Below, piece after piece: positions 8,525-17,453 of a stretch of 64,000 nt of DNA. The stretch covers positions 248,001 through 312,000 of the forward strand of contig WTFG01000002.1 in the NCBI GenBank assembly GCA_009835005.1. The letters are read 5' to 3'. The translations under genes were made by a program, and so were the position numbers. A model generated the notes under the pieces. It was not told the DNA's origin and did not search any database. It worked only from the letters and a program-made list of their open reading frames with translations. Origin of the DNA: Flavobacteriaceae bacterium Ap0902 (GTDB taxonomy: Bacteria > Bacteroidota > Bacteroidia > Flavobacteriales > Weeksellaceae). The stretch's first letter is position 1. Every line of letters begins with the position of its first letter.

Positions 8525-9442
8525 TTATCTTAATTTTGCCAATTCTTCAAACAATTCTTTCTCTTTATTTGATAAATTAGTCGGCGTTTTTATTTCATAA
8601 GTTAAGTATAAATCTCCAAATTGATTTTCCTTTTTATAAATTGGAAATCCCTTTCCAGATAATTTTACTTTGTCCCCATTCTGTGTGCCTGGCTTAATTT
8701 TTAACTTAACCTTGCTATCAAAAGTGTCCACGGTAATTTCGCCACCCAAAACAGCTGTATATAAGTCTAATGGTTGCTTTTTATACAAGTTGTTGCCATC
8801 TCTTTTAAAAGTAGCATCTTCTTTAATCAAAAAGGTAATGTATAAATCACCATGAGGACCACCATTTACGCCTGGCGTTCCGTAACCAGTTAGTTTAATT
8901 TCTTGACCATCAGAAACACCAGCAGGTATGGTAATGCGTATATTCTTTCCGTTAACATTTAATGTTTGCTTATGTGTTTCAGATGCCTGTTTTAAGGTTA
9001 ATTCTAAAGAGGCGTGTAAATCTTGCCCTCGGAAACGTGTTTCTCTTTGACTGCTTCTAAAACCGCCAGCGCGGCTCCCAAAAAGCTCTTCAAATAAATC
9101 AGAGAACTGCCCTTCTTCAAAATTTCCAGAATATCCTTGAGACCATTGTTGTCCACCACCGAATGGATTACTACCTGCTTGGCGCTGTTGTTTCCGCATC
9201 TCTTCCATTTGATCTGCGTGTTTCCAGTTTTCGCCATATTCGTCATATTTTTTGCGTTTTTCTGGATCACTCAACACTTCATTCGCTTCGTTGATCTGTT
9301 GAAACTTTTGATGTGCTTCTTGGTCATCTGGGTTAAGATCTGGATGATATTTCCTTGCCAGTTTACGATAGGCCTTTTTAATATCTGCTTCTGATGCAGT
9401 TTTCTCGAGACCTAGAATTTTATAATAATCTATAAAAGCCAT
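8525..9442 (-). CDS. cbpA: DnaJ-class co-chaperone CbpA
   Basis: A 305-residue type II J-protein. It has a J-domain at residues 1-70 with HPD in KYHPDLNP, then a Gly/Gln/Ser-rich linker (about 85-140), then two C-terminal beta domains ([16 protein letters not shown] and [16 protein letters not shown]). There is no cysteine zinc-finger domain, which separates it from DnaJ. It stimulates DnaK and may bind curved DNA. It is the first gene of the cbpA-cbpM pair. Confidence 0.92.
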   Translation of the reverse strand: MAFIDYYKILGLEKTASEADIKKAYRKLARKYHPDLNPDDQEAHQKFQQINEANEVLSDPEKRKKYDEYGENWKHADQMEEMRKQQRQAGSNPFGGGQQWSQGYSGNFEEGQFSDLFEELFGSRAGGFRSSQRETRFRGQDLHASLELTLKQASETHKQTLNVNGKNIRITIPAGVSDGQEIKLTGYGTPGVNGGPHGDLYITFLIKEDATFKRDGNNLYKKQPLDLYTAVLGGEITVDTFDSKVKLKIKPGTQNGDKVKLSGKGFPIYKKENQFGDLYLTYEIKTPTNLSNKEKELFEELAKLR

Positions 9443-9495
9443 GTATTAATTTTAATTATACTTTTGAGACATCAAATATGATGCAACAGTTTTAA

Positions 9496-11205
9496 TTATT
9501 TGACCAGATATTTAATTTCTCCATCCACCATGGTTAACACTACCTGTGTTTCAGGAATATCTTCTACTGGACATTCCATTAAGTTCCTGTTTAAAATGAT
9601 GATATCTGCTAAATAACCTTTTTCTAATTTGCCTTTTTCATTTTCTTTAAACTCTGCATATGCATTGCCTTGGGTGTACATTTTCAATGCTTGTTTTCTG
9701 TTTAAAACTTGAGAGGGGTAGAAAGCCTCTGTATCATTGGCAGGTTTACGTGTCAATGCTGCATATAAATTTCTAAATGGATTAATTTTTTCTATGGGTG
9801 CATCTGTACCATTCGCTAAAATTACATTATTTTCTAAAAGTTTTTGCCAAACATAAGCGCCTTCCTCTGCACGTTCTTCACCCAATCTTTTTACAACATA
9901 AGGTGCGTCGGAAGTACAGTGAACGGTTTGCATGCTGGCAATGATTCCTAATTCACCAAATCTTTTAATATCCTGTGGGTTTAAATGTTGTGCATGCTCT
10001 ATACGCCATCTTCTAGCTGGAATTTCATCACCTGCAACTGCTTCAAATACATTCATTACTTCCCTATTTCCCCTATCACCAATAGCATGTACGCATAACT
10101 GCATGTCTAGTTCTTTGGCAATCCCTGCCGTTTTCTTAATAGAAGAAATCGGTGTTACATTTTCTCCTCTGTATCCTGGTTTATCTGTATAATCATCTAA
10201 TAACCAGGCTCCACGAGAACCTAAAGCTCCGTCCATATAAGCTTTAATCGCTGTATTGTCAAAGAATAAGTTGTCTCTGGTGCTTTCTACATAATTCTTT
10301 AAAGTATCTCTATCCATTTCTTGCACAATATAATCAGCCATCATCGTATGTAACCTCACATTTAACCGATTTTCATCTGCTAGTGCTTTAAATTTTAATC
10401 CATCTTGGTAACTTAATCCAGCATCATGTACACTTGTAATTCCTTGAGATAAACATAAATCTTCTGCCATTTTTAAATAAGCATACCATTCTTCCTCTTT
10501 TTCCTCTTCACTCATCTGGCTTCTAAATTTTTGATAAGCCTTATAAACCAAATTTTCCGCATTTTCTTGGAAAATTCCACTCGGCTCACCATTAGATTTT
10601 AAAATCATATCACCTCCTTCTGGCACTTCTGAATTCCCTGAAACTCCAGCGAGCTCCATGGCTTTCGCATTGGCTAATATCCCATGGCCACTAGCATGGT
10701 TAAGGATAATTGGATTGTTAGGAGAGATGGCAGAAAGTTCATCGTGTACTGGGAAACCTTCTACAGTTTGTGCTGGCGTATCGAACCATTTTTCTTGGTG
10801 CCATCCACGACCTATAATCCATTCTCCAGGTTCTGCGTTTGCAACCCTTTCTTTAACTTTCTCTAAGGTTTCCCTCCATGTAGGAACACCTAGCAAATCA
10901 AGATTAGAGGCATTTCTACCCAGGCTTATGAAGTGTGCATGCGCATCAATAAGACCAGGCATGACAAATTTATTTTTAGCATCTATCTTAACAGTAGCCT
11001 TATAAGCATTGATGTCTCTCTCGCTAGAAAATTTTATTTTAGAAATCCTGTGATCTTTAATTAAAATGTGCCCTTTTTTGACTTCCCCATCTGGCATTAA
11101 TAATTGGCCATTAAGAATTACGGCATCATACCTCATATTTGATTGTTGAACTGTGCAACTAAAACATAAAAAGAGTGTAAGAATAGGTAGGAGCAATGTT
11201 TTCAT
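9496..11205 (-). CDS. YtcJ-like amidohydrolase lipoprotein
   Basis: A 569-residue metal-dependent hydrolase of the amidohydrolase_3 family. An N-terminal lipoprotein signal ends in CFSC (Cys 17), so the enzyme is anchored outside the cytoplasm. Metal and active-site signatures are DAHAHF, VHAIGDRG, RIEHAQHL and NGTDAP. The C-terminal beta-sandwich segment reads YLADIIIL. Substrates of this family vary (N-acyl amino acids, hydantoin-like compounds), so none is assigned. Confidence 0.88.
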   Translation of the reverse strand: MKTLLLPILTLFLCFSCTVQQSNMRYDAVILNGQLLMPDGEVKKGHILIKDHRISKIKFSSERDINAYKATVKIDAKNKFVMPGLIDAHAHFISLGRNASNLDLLGVPTWRETLEKVKERVANAEPGEWIIGRGWHQEKWFDTPAQTVEGFPVHDELSAISPNNPIILNHASGHGILANAKAMELAGVSGNSEVPEGGDMILKSNGEPSGIFQENAENLVYKAYQKFRSQMSEEEKEEEWYAYLKMAEDLCLSQGITSVHDAGLSYQDGLKFKALADENRLNVRLHTMMADYIVQEMDRDTLKNYVESTRDNLFFDNTAIKAYMDGALGSRGAWLLDDYTDKPGYRGENVTPISSIKKTAGIAKELDMQLCVHAIGDRGNREVMNVFEAVAGDEIPARRWRIEHAQHLNPQDIKRFGELGIIASMQTVHCTSDAPYVVKRLGEERAEEGAYVWQKLLENNVILANGTDAPIEKINPFRNLYAALTRKPANDTEAFYPSQVLNRKQALKMYTQGNAYAEFKENEKGKLEKGYLADIIILNRNLMECPVEDIPETQVVLTMVDGEIKYLVK

Positions 11206-11389
11206 TAGAATGTAGTTTGGTTAAAATTACGATTTTCAAGGCTAAATATCCCAAAATCCTATTTAAGAAATATTAAAACGTTAAATTATGTTAATTTGCG
11301 TTAAACTTACTTAAAACTATTAGGTCATAAAATTATCTTATTTCTTTATCTGTTATTTTTACTGCGTTTTTTTAATTGAATATTTACTT

Positions 11390-12046
11390 ATGGGCAAGAA
11401 ATATATCTTTTACACTTCTATATTTACTTTATTTTTTGTTACTGAATTAAATGCTCAGGCCTCATTTGCGAATAATTTTAATTCTACTATTCCACAAGAA
11501 ACCTTAGTAGAAAAAGATCTTCCAGAGGAACCAGAAGAGGTTTTAAGTGAAATTGAAATTATGATTTTAAAAGAGATAGGTAAGGCCCTTTCTTATGAGG
11601 AAAGAAAATCTACCATTTTTAGTTTAATCTCAGAGGCCAAAACCTATATTGGGACGCCTTATGTTTATGGTGGAACGACAAGAAGAGGGATTGATTGTTC
11701 TGCTTTTATGCAAAGTGTTTTCAAAGCCAATGAAATTGATTTACCTAGAGTATCAAGAAACCAGGCGTTAGTTGGAGACCAGATTGAGTATCAGGATATA
11801 GAACCTGGTGATATGATTTTCTTTTCTAATTCTCCCAATGCTAGAATATCTCATGTAGGCATGGTGGTAGAGGTTACAGCAGACGACATTAGATTTATAC
11901 ATGCTGGCTCTTCTACAGGTGTAACAATATCCCCATTGTCTATGGCCTATTGGAAAAAAAGATTTAGATATGCCAAGCGTGTTTTTGGCGAAAAACCAGA
12001 AGAAATTATTTCTAAAAATAGTGGTCTTACCTTAAATAAATCATAA
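11390..12046 (+). CDS. secreted NlpC/P60 peptidoglycan endopeptidase
   Basis: A 218-residue exported cysteine peptidase. A signal peptide (about 1-22) is followed by an acidic linker and a C40 domain from about residue 80. The catalytic triad is Cys103 in GIDCSAF, His155 in SHVGMV and His171 in FIHAGS. The family cuts D-Glu to diamino acid bonds in cell-wall stem peptides during growth or separation. It stands alone between divergent and parallel neighbours. Confidence 0.9.
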   Translation: MGKKYIFYTSIFTLFFVTELNAQASFANNFNSTIPQETLVEKDLPEEPEEVLSEIEIMILKEIGKALSYEERKSTIFSLISEAKTYIGTPYVYGGTTRRGIDCSAFMQSVFKANEIDLPRVSRNQALVGDQIEYQDIEPGDMIFFSNSPNARISHVGMVVEVTADDIRFIHAGSSTGVTISPLSMAYWKKRFRYAKRVFGEKPEEIISKNSGLTLNKS

Positions 12047-12202
12047 TTAATGTAGTTTATAACCATTAAAGCAAAGTTTTAGGACTTGGCTTTTTGTTTT
12101 AACTATACTCGTTTTGTTTATAAGTTACTCATGTTAAGTTAATTATATTTATGGTGGCTCTCCTTAACAATTTTATAGGAAAGTATTTTCTATTTAAATT
12201 TG

Positions 12203-12210
12203 TACTTTTG
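12203..12210 (+). promoter_or_regulatory. -7 promoter box of rimO
   Basis: TACTTTTG matches TAnnTTTG 19 bases before the ATG at 12230. This supports the ATG start over the longer reading frame that would begin with TTG at 12200, inside the promoter. Confidence 0.6.
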
Positions 12211-12229
12211 CACGCTCAATTCCAATAAT

Positions 12230-13534
12230 ATGCGTACAAAATCGGTCGGTAGAAAAAAAATCAATATGGTAACACTCGGTTGCTCTAAGAATATATATGA
12301 TTCTGAAGTAATTATGGGGCAACTTAAAGCCAACGGCAAAGAGGTAGCCCATCAAGAAAAGGGAGACATTGTTGTCATTAATACCTGTGGTTTTATAGAG
12401 AATGCCAAAGAAGAATCCATTAATACCATTCTAGAGTTTGTATCTGCCAAAGAGGCAGGTGAAGTTGAACAAGTTTTTGTAACGGGTTGTTTAAGCGAAA
12501 GGTATAAGCCAGATTTAGAAAGAGAAATCCCCAATGTAGATCAATATTTTGGCACGAGGGAATTGCCTTTACTTCTTAAAGCACTTGGGGCAGATTATAA
12601 GCATGAATTGGTGGGAGAGCGGTTAACTACCACACCACGCCACTATGCCTATCTAAAAATTGCAGAGGGTTGCGACCGACCTTGTTCTTTCTGTGCTATT
12701 CCACTCATGCGTGGTGGACATAAATCTACCCCGATAGAAAACTTAGTCAAAGAAGCACAGAAATTAGCCAAAAACGGAACCAAGGAATTAATTCTAATTG
12801 CTCAAGATTTAACTTATTACGGTTTAGATTTATATAAAAGACGTGCGCTTGCAGATTTATTAAAGGAATTAGTAGATATAGAAGGCATTGAATGGATCAG
12901 ATTGCACTATGCATTCCCAACAGGATTTCCAGAAGATGTTTTGGAGGTGATTAAAAACGAGCCTAAAGTTTGTAATTACATAGATATACCCTTACAGCAT
13001 ATTTCTACCAAATTATTGAAGTCTATGCGCCGTGGTACCACTAAGGAAAAAACAAATGCTTTGTTGGCATCTTTCCGTGAAAAAGTGCCGAATATGGCTA
13101 TTCGTACGACTTTGATTTGTGGTTACCCAGGAGAAACAGAAGAAGACTTTCAAGAAATGAAGCAATGGGTAATGGATCAGCGTTTTGATAGATTGGGTTG
13201 TTTTACATATTCTCACGAAGAAAATACGCATGCTTTTGGACTAGAAGATGATGTACCACAAGAAGTAAAAGAGCGTAGGGTAGAGGAGATTATGGAAGTT
13301 CAATCCCAAATATCTTATAAATTAAATCAAGAGAAAATAGGTGAGACTTTTAAAGTTTTAATCGATAGAAAAGATGGTGATTATTTTGTGGGCCGTACGG
13401 AATTTGATTCTCCCGATGTAGATAATGAGGTTTTAATCCAAGGAACAGAGATTTATTTACCAATAGGAGAATTTGTACAAGTTCATATCACAGATGCTAG
13501 CGAATTTGATTTATATGGTGAGGTAGTTGGGTGA
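12230..13534 (+). CDS. rimO: ribosomal protein S12 methylthiotransferase RimO
   Basis: A 434-residue radical-SAM methylthiotransferase. Cys18, Cys53 and Cys87 of the UPF0004 domain should bind one iron-sulfur cluster. The radical-SAM cluster motif CDRPCSFC lies at 148-155, and a TRAM domain follows at the C-terminus. RimO adds a beta-methylthio group to the conserved aspartate of ribosomal protein S12. The length and the CSKN motif near the N-terminus favour RimO over the tRNA enzyme MiaB. The ATG at 12230 is taken as start. Confidence 0.94.
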   Translation: MRTKSVGRKKINMVTLGCSKNIYDSEVIMGQLKANGKEVAHQEKGDIVVINTCGFIENAKEESINTILEFVSAKEAGEVEQVFVTGCLSERYKPDLEREIPNVDQYFGTRELPLLLKALGADYKHELVGERLTTTPRHYAYLKIAEGCDRPCSFCAIPLMRGGHKSTPIENLVKEAQKLAKNGTKELILIAQDLTYYGLDLYKRRALADLLKELVDIEGIEWIRLHYAFPTGFPEDVLEVIKNEPKVCNYIDIPLQHISTKLLKSMRRGTTKEKTNALLASFREKVPNMAIRTTLICGYPGETEEDFQEMKQWVMDQRFDRLGCFTYSHEENTHAFGLEDDVPQEVKERRVEEIMEVQSQISYKLNQEKIGETFKVLIDRKDGDYFVGRTEFDSPDVDNEVLIQGTEIYLPIGEFVQVHITDASEFDLYGEVVG

Positions 13535-13576
13535 TTATAAATTTTTTATATCACAATTTTATCTTATTTTCACAGA

Positions 13577-13972
13577 ATGAATGTTGTATATGATCAAGAG
13601 AATGAAGTTCTGAATATAGATGATGGGCTCAAAATGCGGAATATGATTATCGTATCCTGTGCCTTATTCAATATCTTCTTATCCTATATGCAACTAAGAA
13701 AAGGGGATTTATTTCATTTAAATTTTAATGAATTTACTTGGCTTGCCATTGGTTCTTTCTCTTTACTCTATATAATTTTATTTCTAATTAAATATTCTTT
13801 CGCAGAAAAAATACCTTTGGATGAAATCATAGGATTAGAAAAAAATGAAGAATATAGTGGTAATACATTTTTTATTCTGCTAAAAAATGGCAAGAAAAGA
13901 AAATTATACAAGATGAGAACTTTAGAAGAATATGATGAATTAGAAAAACTTTTAAAACATATTTCTGACTAA
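13577..13972 (+). CDS. two-helix membrane protein of unknown function
   Basis: A 131-residue protein with two membrane segments (about 22-40 and 52-70) followed by a soluble part rich in Lys and Glu. The layout resembles small bacterial PH-like (YcxB/YdbT-type) membrane proteins, but no diagnostic motif allows a name. It starts 42 bases after rimO and ends at a shared bidirectional terminator. Confidence 0.65.
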   Translation: MNVVYDQENEVLNIDDGLKMRNMIIVSCALFNIFLSYMQLRKGDLFHLNFNEFTWLAIGSFSLLYIILFLIKYSFAEKIPLDEIIGLEKNEEYSGNTFFILLKNGKKRKLYKMRTLEEYDELEKLLKHISD

Positions 13973-13996
13973 AGTCTAACAATAAATAATAAAAAT

Positions 13997-14030
13997 AAAG
14001 GCTCTTTGGTTTAAAAACCAGAGAGCCTTT
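13997..14030. terminator. bidirectional rho-independent terminator
   Basis: AAAGGCTCT...AGAGCCTTT with an inner TGGTTT/AAACCA stem and a two-base tip, between convergent genes. A-rich and T-rich flanks suit both directions. Confidence 0.8.
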
Positions 14031-14069
14031 AATATTATAGATATTATATTTAATAGATAAATTTAAATA

Positions 14070-15314
14070 TTAGTGAGCTGGTAAAATTAAAGTTTCAACT
14101 TCACCAAACCCTACACGCTTTCCATCTTTTTCACACCATCCACGCATAGTGATGGTATCATTATCCTCTACAAAAGTACGTTCTTCTCCATTAGATAATT
14201 TAATAGGTTTTTGGCCACTCCAAGAAATCTCTAACATAGAACCATAAGAATTCTTATCCTTACCAGATATTGTACCACTCGCATACATATCCCCAACTTC
14301 TATATTACAGCCATTCACAGTATGGTGAGCCAATTGCTGAGCCATATTCCAGTACATATATTTGAAGTTAGAATTACAAATCACGTTCTCTTCACCATCT
14401 TTTGGTGTTAAAGAAACTTGCAGTTTAATGTCAAAATTCTTATCCCCTTTATACTGTAAATAAGGCAATACCTCTGGATCTTGTTTTGGACCAGCCACAC
14501 GGAAATCTTCCATAGCCTCTAGCGTAACTACCCAAGGAGAAACAGAACTACCGAAGTTTTTAGCCAAGAAAGGCCCTAAGGGTACATATTCCCACTTCTG
14601 CATATCTCTTGCACTCCAATCGTTAAAAAGCACCATGCCAAAAATGGTGTCTTCTGCCGTATCGGTGTCTATGGTTTCTCCAAGTTCTGTATAGCGGTTG
14701 GTAATAAAAGCCATTTCTAATTCAAAATCTAAACGCTTGGTAGGACCAAATACAGGTTTGTCTACATCATTAGGTTTAGTTTGTCCTTTAGGTCTAAAGA
14801 TTGGTGTTTTACTTACTACAATAGAAGAGGCACGCCCATGATAACCCACAGGTAAATGTTTCCAGTTTGGCAGCAATGCGTTTTCTGGATCTCTGAACAT
14901 TTTCCCAACATTGGTAGCATGTTCTATAGAACTATAGAAATCCGTATAATTAGGCACATGTACAGGCATCATCATATCCACTTCCTCCAAAGAGAAAAAC
15001 GCTTCTTCTTGTGTGTCTTTATCATTGGCTAATGGAGAACCTTCTGTTAATAATTCTTGAATTTTCTCACGAATGGGTACAGTCACTTCTTTTCCTAATT
15101 CTATAAATGGATTTAAAACCAAGGCTTCAAAAACATTTTCTTCTAAATTAAATTCTTTAAAATAACCAGCATCAAATAATGCTGCTAAATCTATAATGGT
15201 ATCACCTATACGGGTCACGCATGTAGGATATTCATCTTTAATATATCCAACACCAAAAGGGATATTATAAATAGAAAAATCTGAATCTGAAGAATAATCA
15301 ATAAATGATTTCAT
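14070..15314 (-). CDS. fahA: fumarylacetoacetase
   Basis: A 414-residue enzyme of tyrosine and phenylalanine breakdown that splits fumarylacetoacetate into fumarate and acetoacetate. The start at 15314 (MKSFIDYSSDSDFSIYNIPFG) matches the family's N-terminus, so the upstream codons are dropped. Catalytic-domain signatures include YTDFYSSIEHATNVG (metal and catalytic His region), HLPVGYHGRASSIV, LDFELEMAF, FNDWSARDMQKWEY and GDMYASGTISG. It is cytoplasmic and dimeric in known members. Confidence 0.95.
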   Translation of the reverse strand: MKSFIDYSSDSDFSIYNIPFGVGYIKDEYPTCVTRIGDTIIDLAALFDAGYFKEFNLEENVFEALVLNPFIELGKEVTVPIREKIQELLTEGSPLANDKDTQEEAFFSLEEVDMMMPVHVPNYTDFYSSIEHATNVGKMFRDPENALLPNWKHLPVGYHGRASSIVVSKTPIFRPKGQTKPNDVDKPVFGPTKRLDFELEMAFITNRYTELGETIDTDTAEDTIFGMVLFNDWSARDMQKWEYVPLGPFLAKNFGSSVSPWVVTLEAMEDFRVAGPKQDPEVLPYLQYKGDKNFDIKLQVSLTPKDGEENVICNSNFKYMYWNMAQQLAHHTVNGCNIEVGDMYASGTISGKDKNSYGSMLEISWSGQKPIKLSNGEERTFVEDNDTITMRGWCEKDGKRVGFGEVETLILPAH

Positions 15315-15383
15315 AAATGATTGTGGTATTTTATTTGTTAATAAATTGCTGTGAAAATAATTAAAATATAGCAAAATTCGCCT

Positions 15384-15992
15384 ATGTTCTATCTTAAACT
15401 TATATTAATCCCTGTAATTTCCGCATTGATCGGTTGGGTTACCAATAAAATTGCTGTATGGTTATTATTTAACCCAAAAGAACCCACCAAAATTTTGTTT
15501 TGGACCTTCCAAGGGGTATTCCCCAAAAGACAATCTACCATTGCAAAGAGGATTGGTGATTTGGTGGCCGATGAATTACTTTCTACAGAATCTATTAAAG
15601 GACAGGTGTTTACCAAAGATAATATGGATGGCATCGTTTCTTTTATATTGTCTAAAGTAGATCATTATATGGAAACTGAGTTTAAGGAGGATCATTGGTT
15701 TATCGCTCTATTTATGGGAGAAGGCACTAAAACTAAAGTGAGAACGGAGCTTGAGAGAAAATTATATGAATCCTTGGATGATATAAGTGAAAATTTTCAC
15801 AATTATTTAGAAGATAAGGTAAATATTCGTGCCTTAGTAGCAGATAGAATCAATGGTTTGGATTCTGGAGAAGTAAATAATTTAATGAACCAGATTCTTA
15901 AAAATGAATTAGGTTTTATTGAAATTACTGGAGCGGTTCTGGGGTTTATGATAGGATTAATTCAAGTAATTTTGTTAGAATTATTAGATTAA
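15384..15992 (+). CDS. DUF445 family membrane-anchored protein
   Basis: A 202-residue protein with an N-terminal membrane helix containing PVISALIGWVTNKIAVWLLF and a C-terminal helix (GAVLGFMIGLIQVILLELL). Between them is an amphipathic helical middle. The GWxTNxxAVxxLF motif and the terminal G-x-x-GxxIGxxQ helix are the DUF445 hallmarks. Function is not established. It is divergent from fahA with a 69-base gap. Confidence 0.85.
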   Translation: MFYLKLILIPVISALIGWVTNKIAVWLLFNPKEPTKILFWTFQGVFPKRQSTIAKRIGDLVADELLSTESIKGQVFTKDNMDGIVSFILSKVDHYMETEFKEDHWFIALFMGEGTKTKVRTELERKLYESLDDISENFHNYLEDKVNIRALVADRINGLDSGEVNNLMNQILKNELGFIEITGAVLGFMIGLIQVILLELLD

Positions 15993-16103
15993 AATATTCA
16001 AGTTGGTACAATCCAAATTAATCTCAAATTATAATAATAAACCATCACTTTGGCATAGAATTTTCTATTATAAAAGTAAATTAAACTAGAAAAATTAAAT
16101 ATT

Positions 16104-16412
16104 ATGGGAACTAAAAAAAATGGATTATTAGCCTTGTTGGGAATGGGAGCATTAGCATACTGGAAATATAAAAATATGACCCCAGATGAGCAAAGTAAAA
16201 TCAAAGGTAAATTGAATACTGCAAAAAATAATTTAATGTCTGCTACAGATGATTTAAGAGGTACTGTAGAGTCTAAATTAAATGAAGTTAAAGGAACTGT
16301 AGAAAATAAATACGGCGAGGTTAAATCTAAGGCAGAAGAGAAATTGAACGAAGCAAAACAAGAGTTGAACGAGGCTAAAAAAGATATGAAGGATTCTCCT
16401 TCTATGAACTAA
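16104..16412 (+). CDS. small membrane-anchored helical protein (YtxH/apolipoprotein-like)
   Basis: A 102-residue protein: a short hydrophobic N-terminal helix (GLLALLGMGALAYW), then an alpha-helical tail with 11-residue-type repeats (VESKLNEVKGTVENKYGEVK). The tail is rich in Lys and Glu. Such proteins are often stress-linked, but nothing here proves it. It has its own terminator at 16438. Confidence 0.7.
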   Translation: MGTKKNGLLALLGMGALAYWKYKNMTPDEQSKIKGKLNTAKNNLMSATDDLRGTVESKLNEVKGTVENKYGEVKSKAEEKLNEAKQELNEAKKDMKDSPSMN

Positions 16413-16437
16413 AATTAGTTTTAGTTAAACATATTAT

Positions 16438-16466
16438 AGTCTACTTTCTAAGGGTAGACTTTTTTT
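16438..16466 (+). terminator. rho-independent terminator
   Basis: AGTCTAC and GTAGACT form a seven-pair stem followed by a run of six T. Confidence 0.8.
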
Positions 16467-16492
16467 ATGGTTTAATTTTAAAAAATTTTAAA

Positions 16493-17407
16493 CTAAAAAA
16501 TAGAAACTTCTGATAGCGTAGTGAAGGCTTCTAGAAATTTCATTCCCTTGTATGAATTTCCTTTCTCATTTAATTTTGGACTCCATACGGCAATTACATA
16601 ATCTTGTGGTAATAAGGCAATGATTCCACCTCCAACGCCGCTTTTACCAGGCAGTCCTACTTTAAAAGCAAATTGTCCAGATTCATCATAGAATCCGCAA
16701 GTTTGCATAATAGAATTGATTCTTTTGGCTTTGATAGTTGCTACAATTTGTTCGCCAGTAAACACAGACTTTCCGCCATTGGCTAGGAATAAAAATAATT
16801 CAGACAAATCTTGGCAACTGCCTTCTAATGAGCATAGATCAAAATAAAAATCTAATACTTCATCTGGATCATTCTCTATATTCCCAAAGGATTTAATGAA
16901 ATAACATAAAGACATGTTCCTGTATCCAACAGATTTTTCTGATGCAGCAATTTTCGGAGAATATTGAATATTTTTTAAAGAACATACATTATTAATATAA
17001 CCTAATAACTCTTCCTTTGGGTTGTCTAATAATGTGATTAGAATATCGCAAATCACAAGAGCGCCTGCATTGATAAAAGGATTTCTAGGGATTCCGTTAT
17101 CATTTTCTAACTGTACAAGAGAATTATAGCCAGTCCCAGATGGTTCCACACCTACACGACTCCATATTTCTCCTCCCAAACGCTCATACGCCAAAGCGAG
17201 TGACAATACTTTGGCAATACTTTGTATTGAAAATTTTTCTGCAAAATCTCCAAATCCATAGTGGTAGCCTTTTAGCGTAGAGATATGTACGCCGAATTTA
17301 GTAGGGTCTACCCGGGCCAACTCTGGAATATAAGAGGCAAGTTGGCCTTTATTTTCTAGGTTCTCTACACTTTGATACGCTCTTTTAATGATATCTTCAA
17401 AATCCAT
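16493..17407 (-). CDS. glsA: glutaminase
   Basis: A 304-residue serine-dependent beta-lactamase-like glutaminase that hydrolyses L-glutamine to glutamate and ammonia in the cytoplasm. The catalytic Ser-x-x-Lys is in FSIQSIAKVLSL. NPFINAGAL supplies the substrate Asn, and the closing motif is LPGKSGVGGGI. The ATG at 17407 is chosen over an in-frame TTG at 17416 because the -7 box at 17414-17421 overlaps the latter. Confidence 0.94.
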   Translation of the reverse strand: MDFEDIIKRAYQSVENLENKGQLASYIPELARVDPTKFGVHISTLKGYHYGFGDFAEKFSIQSIAKVLSLALAYERLGGEIWSRVGVEPSGTGYNSLVQLENDNGIPRNPFINAGALVICDILITLLDNPKEELLGYINNVCSLKNIQYSPKIAASEKSVGYRNMSLCYFIKSFGNIENDPDEVLDFYFDLCSLEGSCQDLSELFLFLANGGKSVFTGEQIVATIKAKRINSIMQTCGFYDESGQFAFKVGLPGKSGVGGGIIALLPQDYVIAVWSPKLNEKGNSYKGMKFLEAFTTLSEVSIF

Positions 17408-17413
17408 AGAATG

Positions 17414-17421
17414 CAAAATTA
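17414..17421 (-). promoter_or_regulatory. -7 promoter box of glsA
   Basis: Read on the minus strand the bases are TAATTTTG (TAnnTTTG), six bases before the ATG. The transcript would be nearly leaderless. Confidence 0.55.
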
Positions 17422-17453
17422 CGATTTATTATAAAATTTTAAATTTATATAAT

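Noticed and set aside
10658-11005. 115-codon open frame on the plus strand
   Set aside because: It lies wholly inside the amidohydrolase gene on the other strand, which has complete motifs. The composition of the alternative product is not protein-like.
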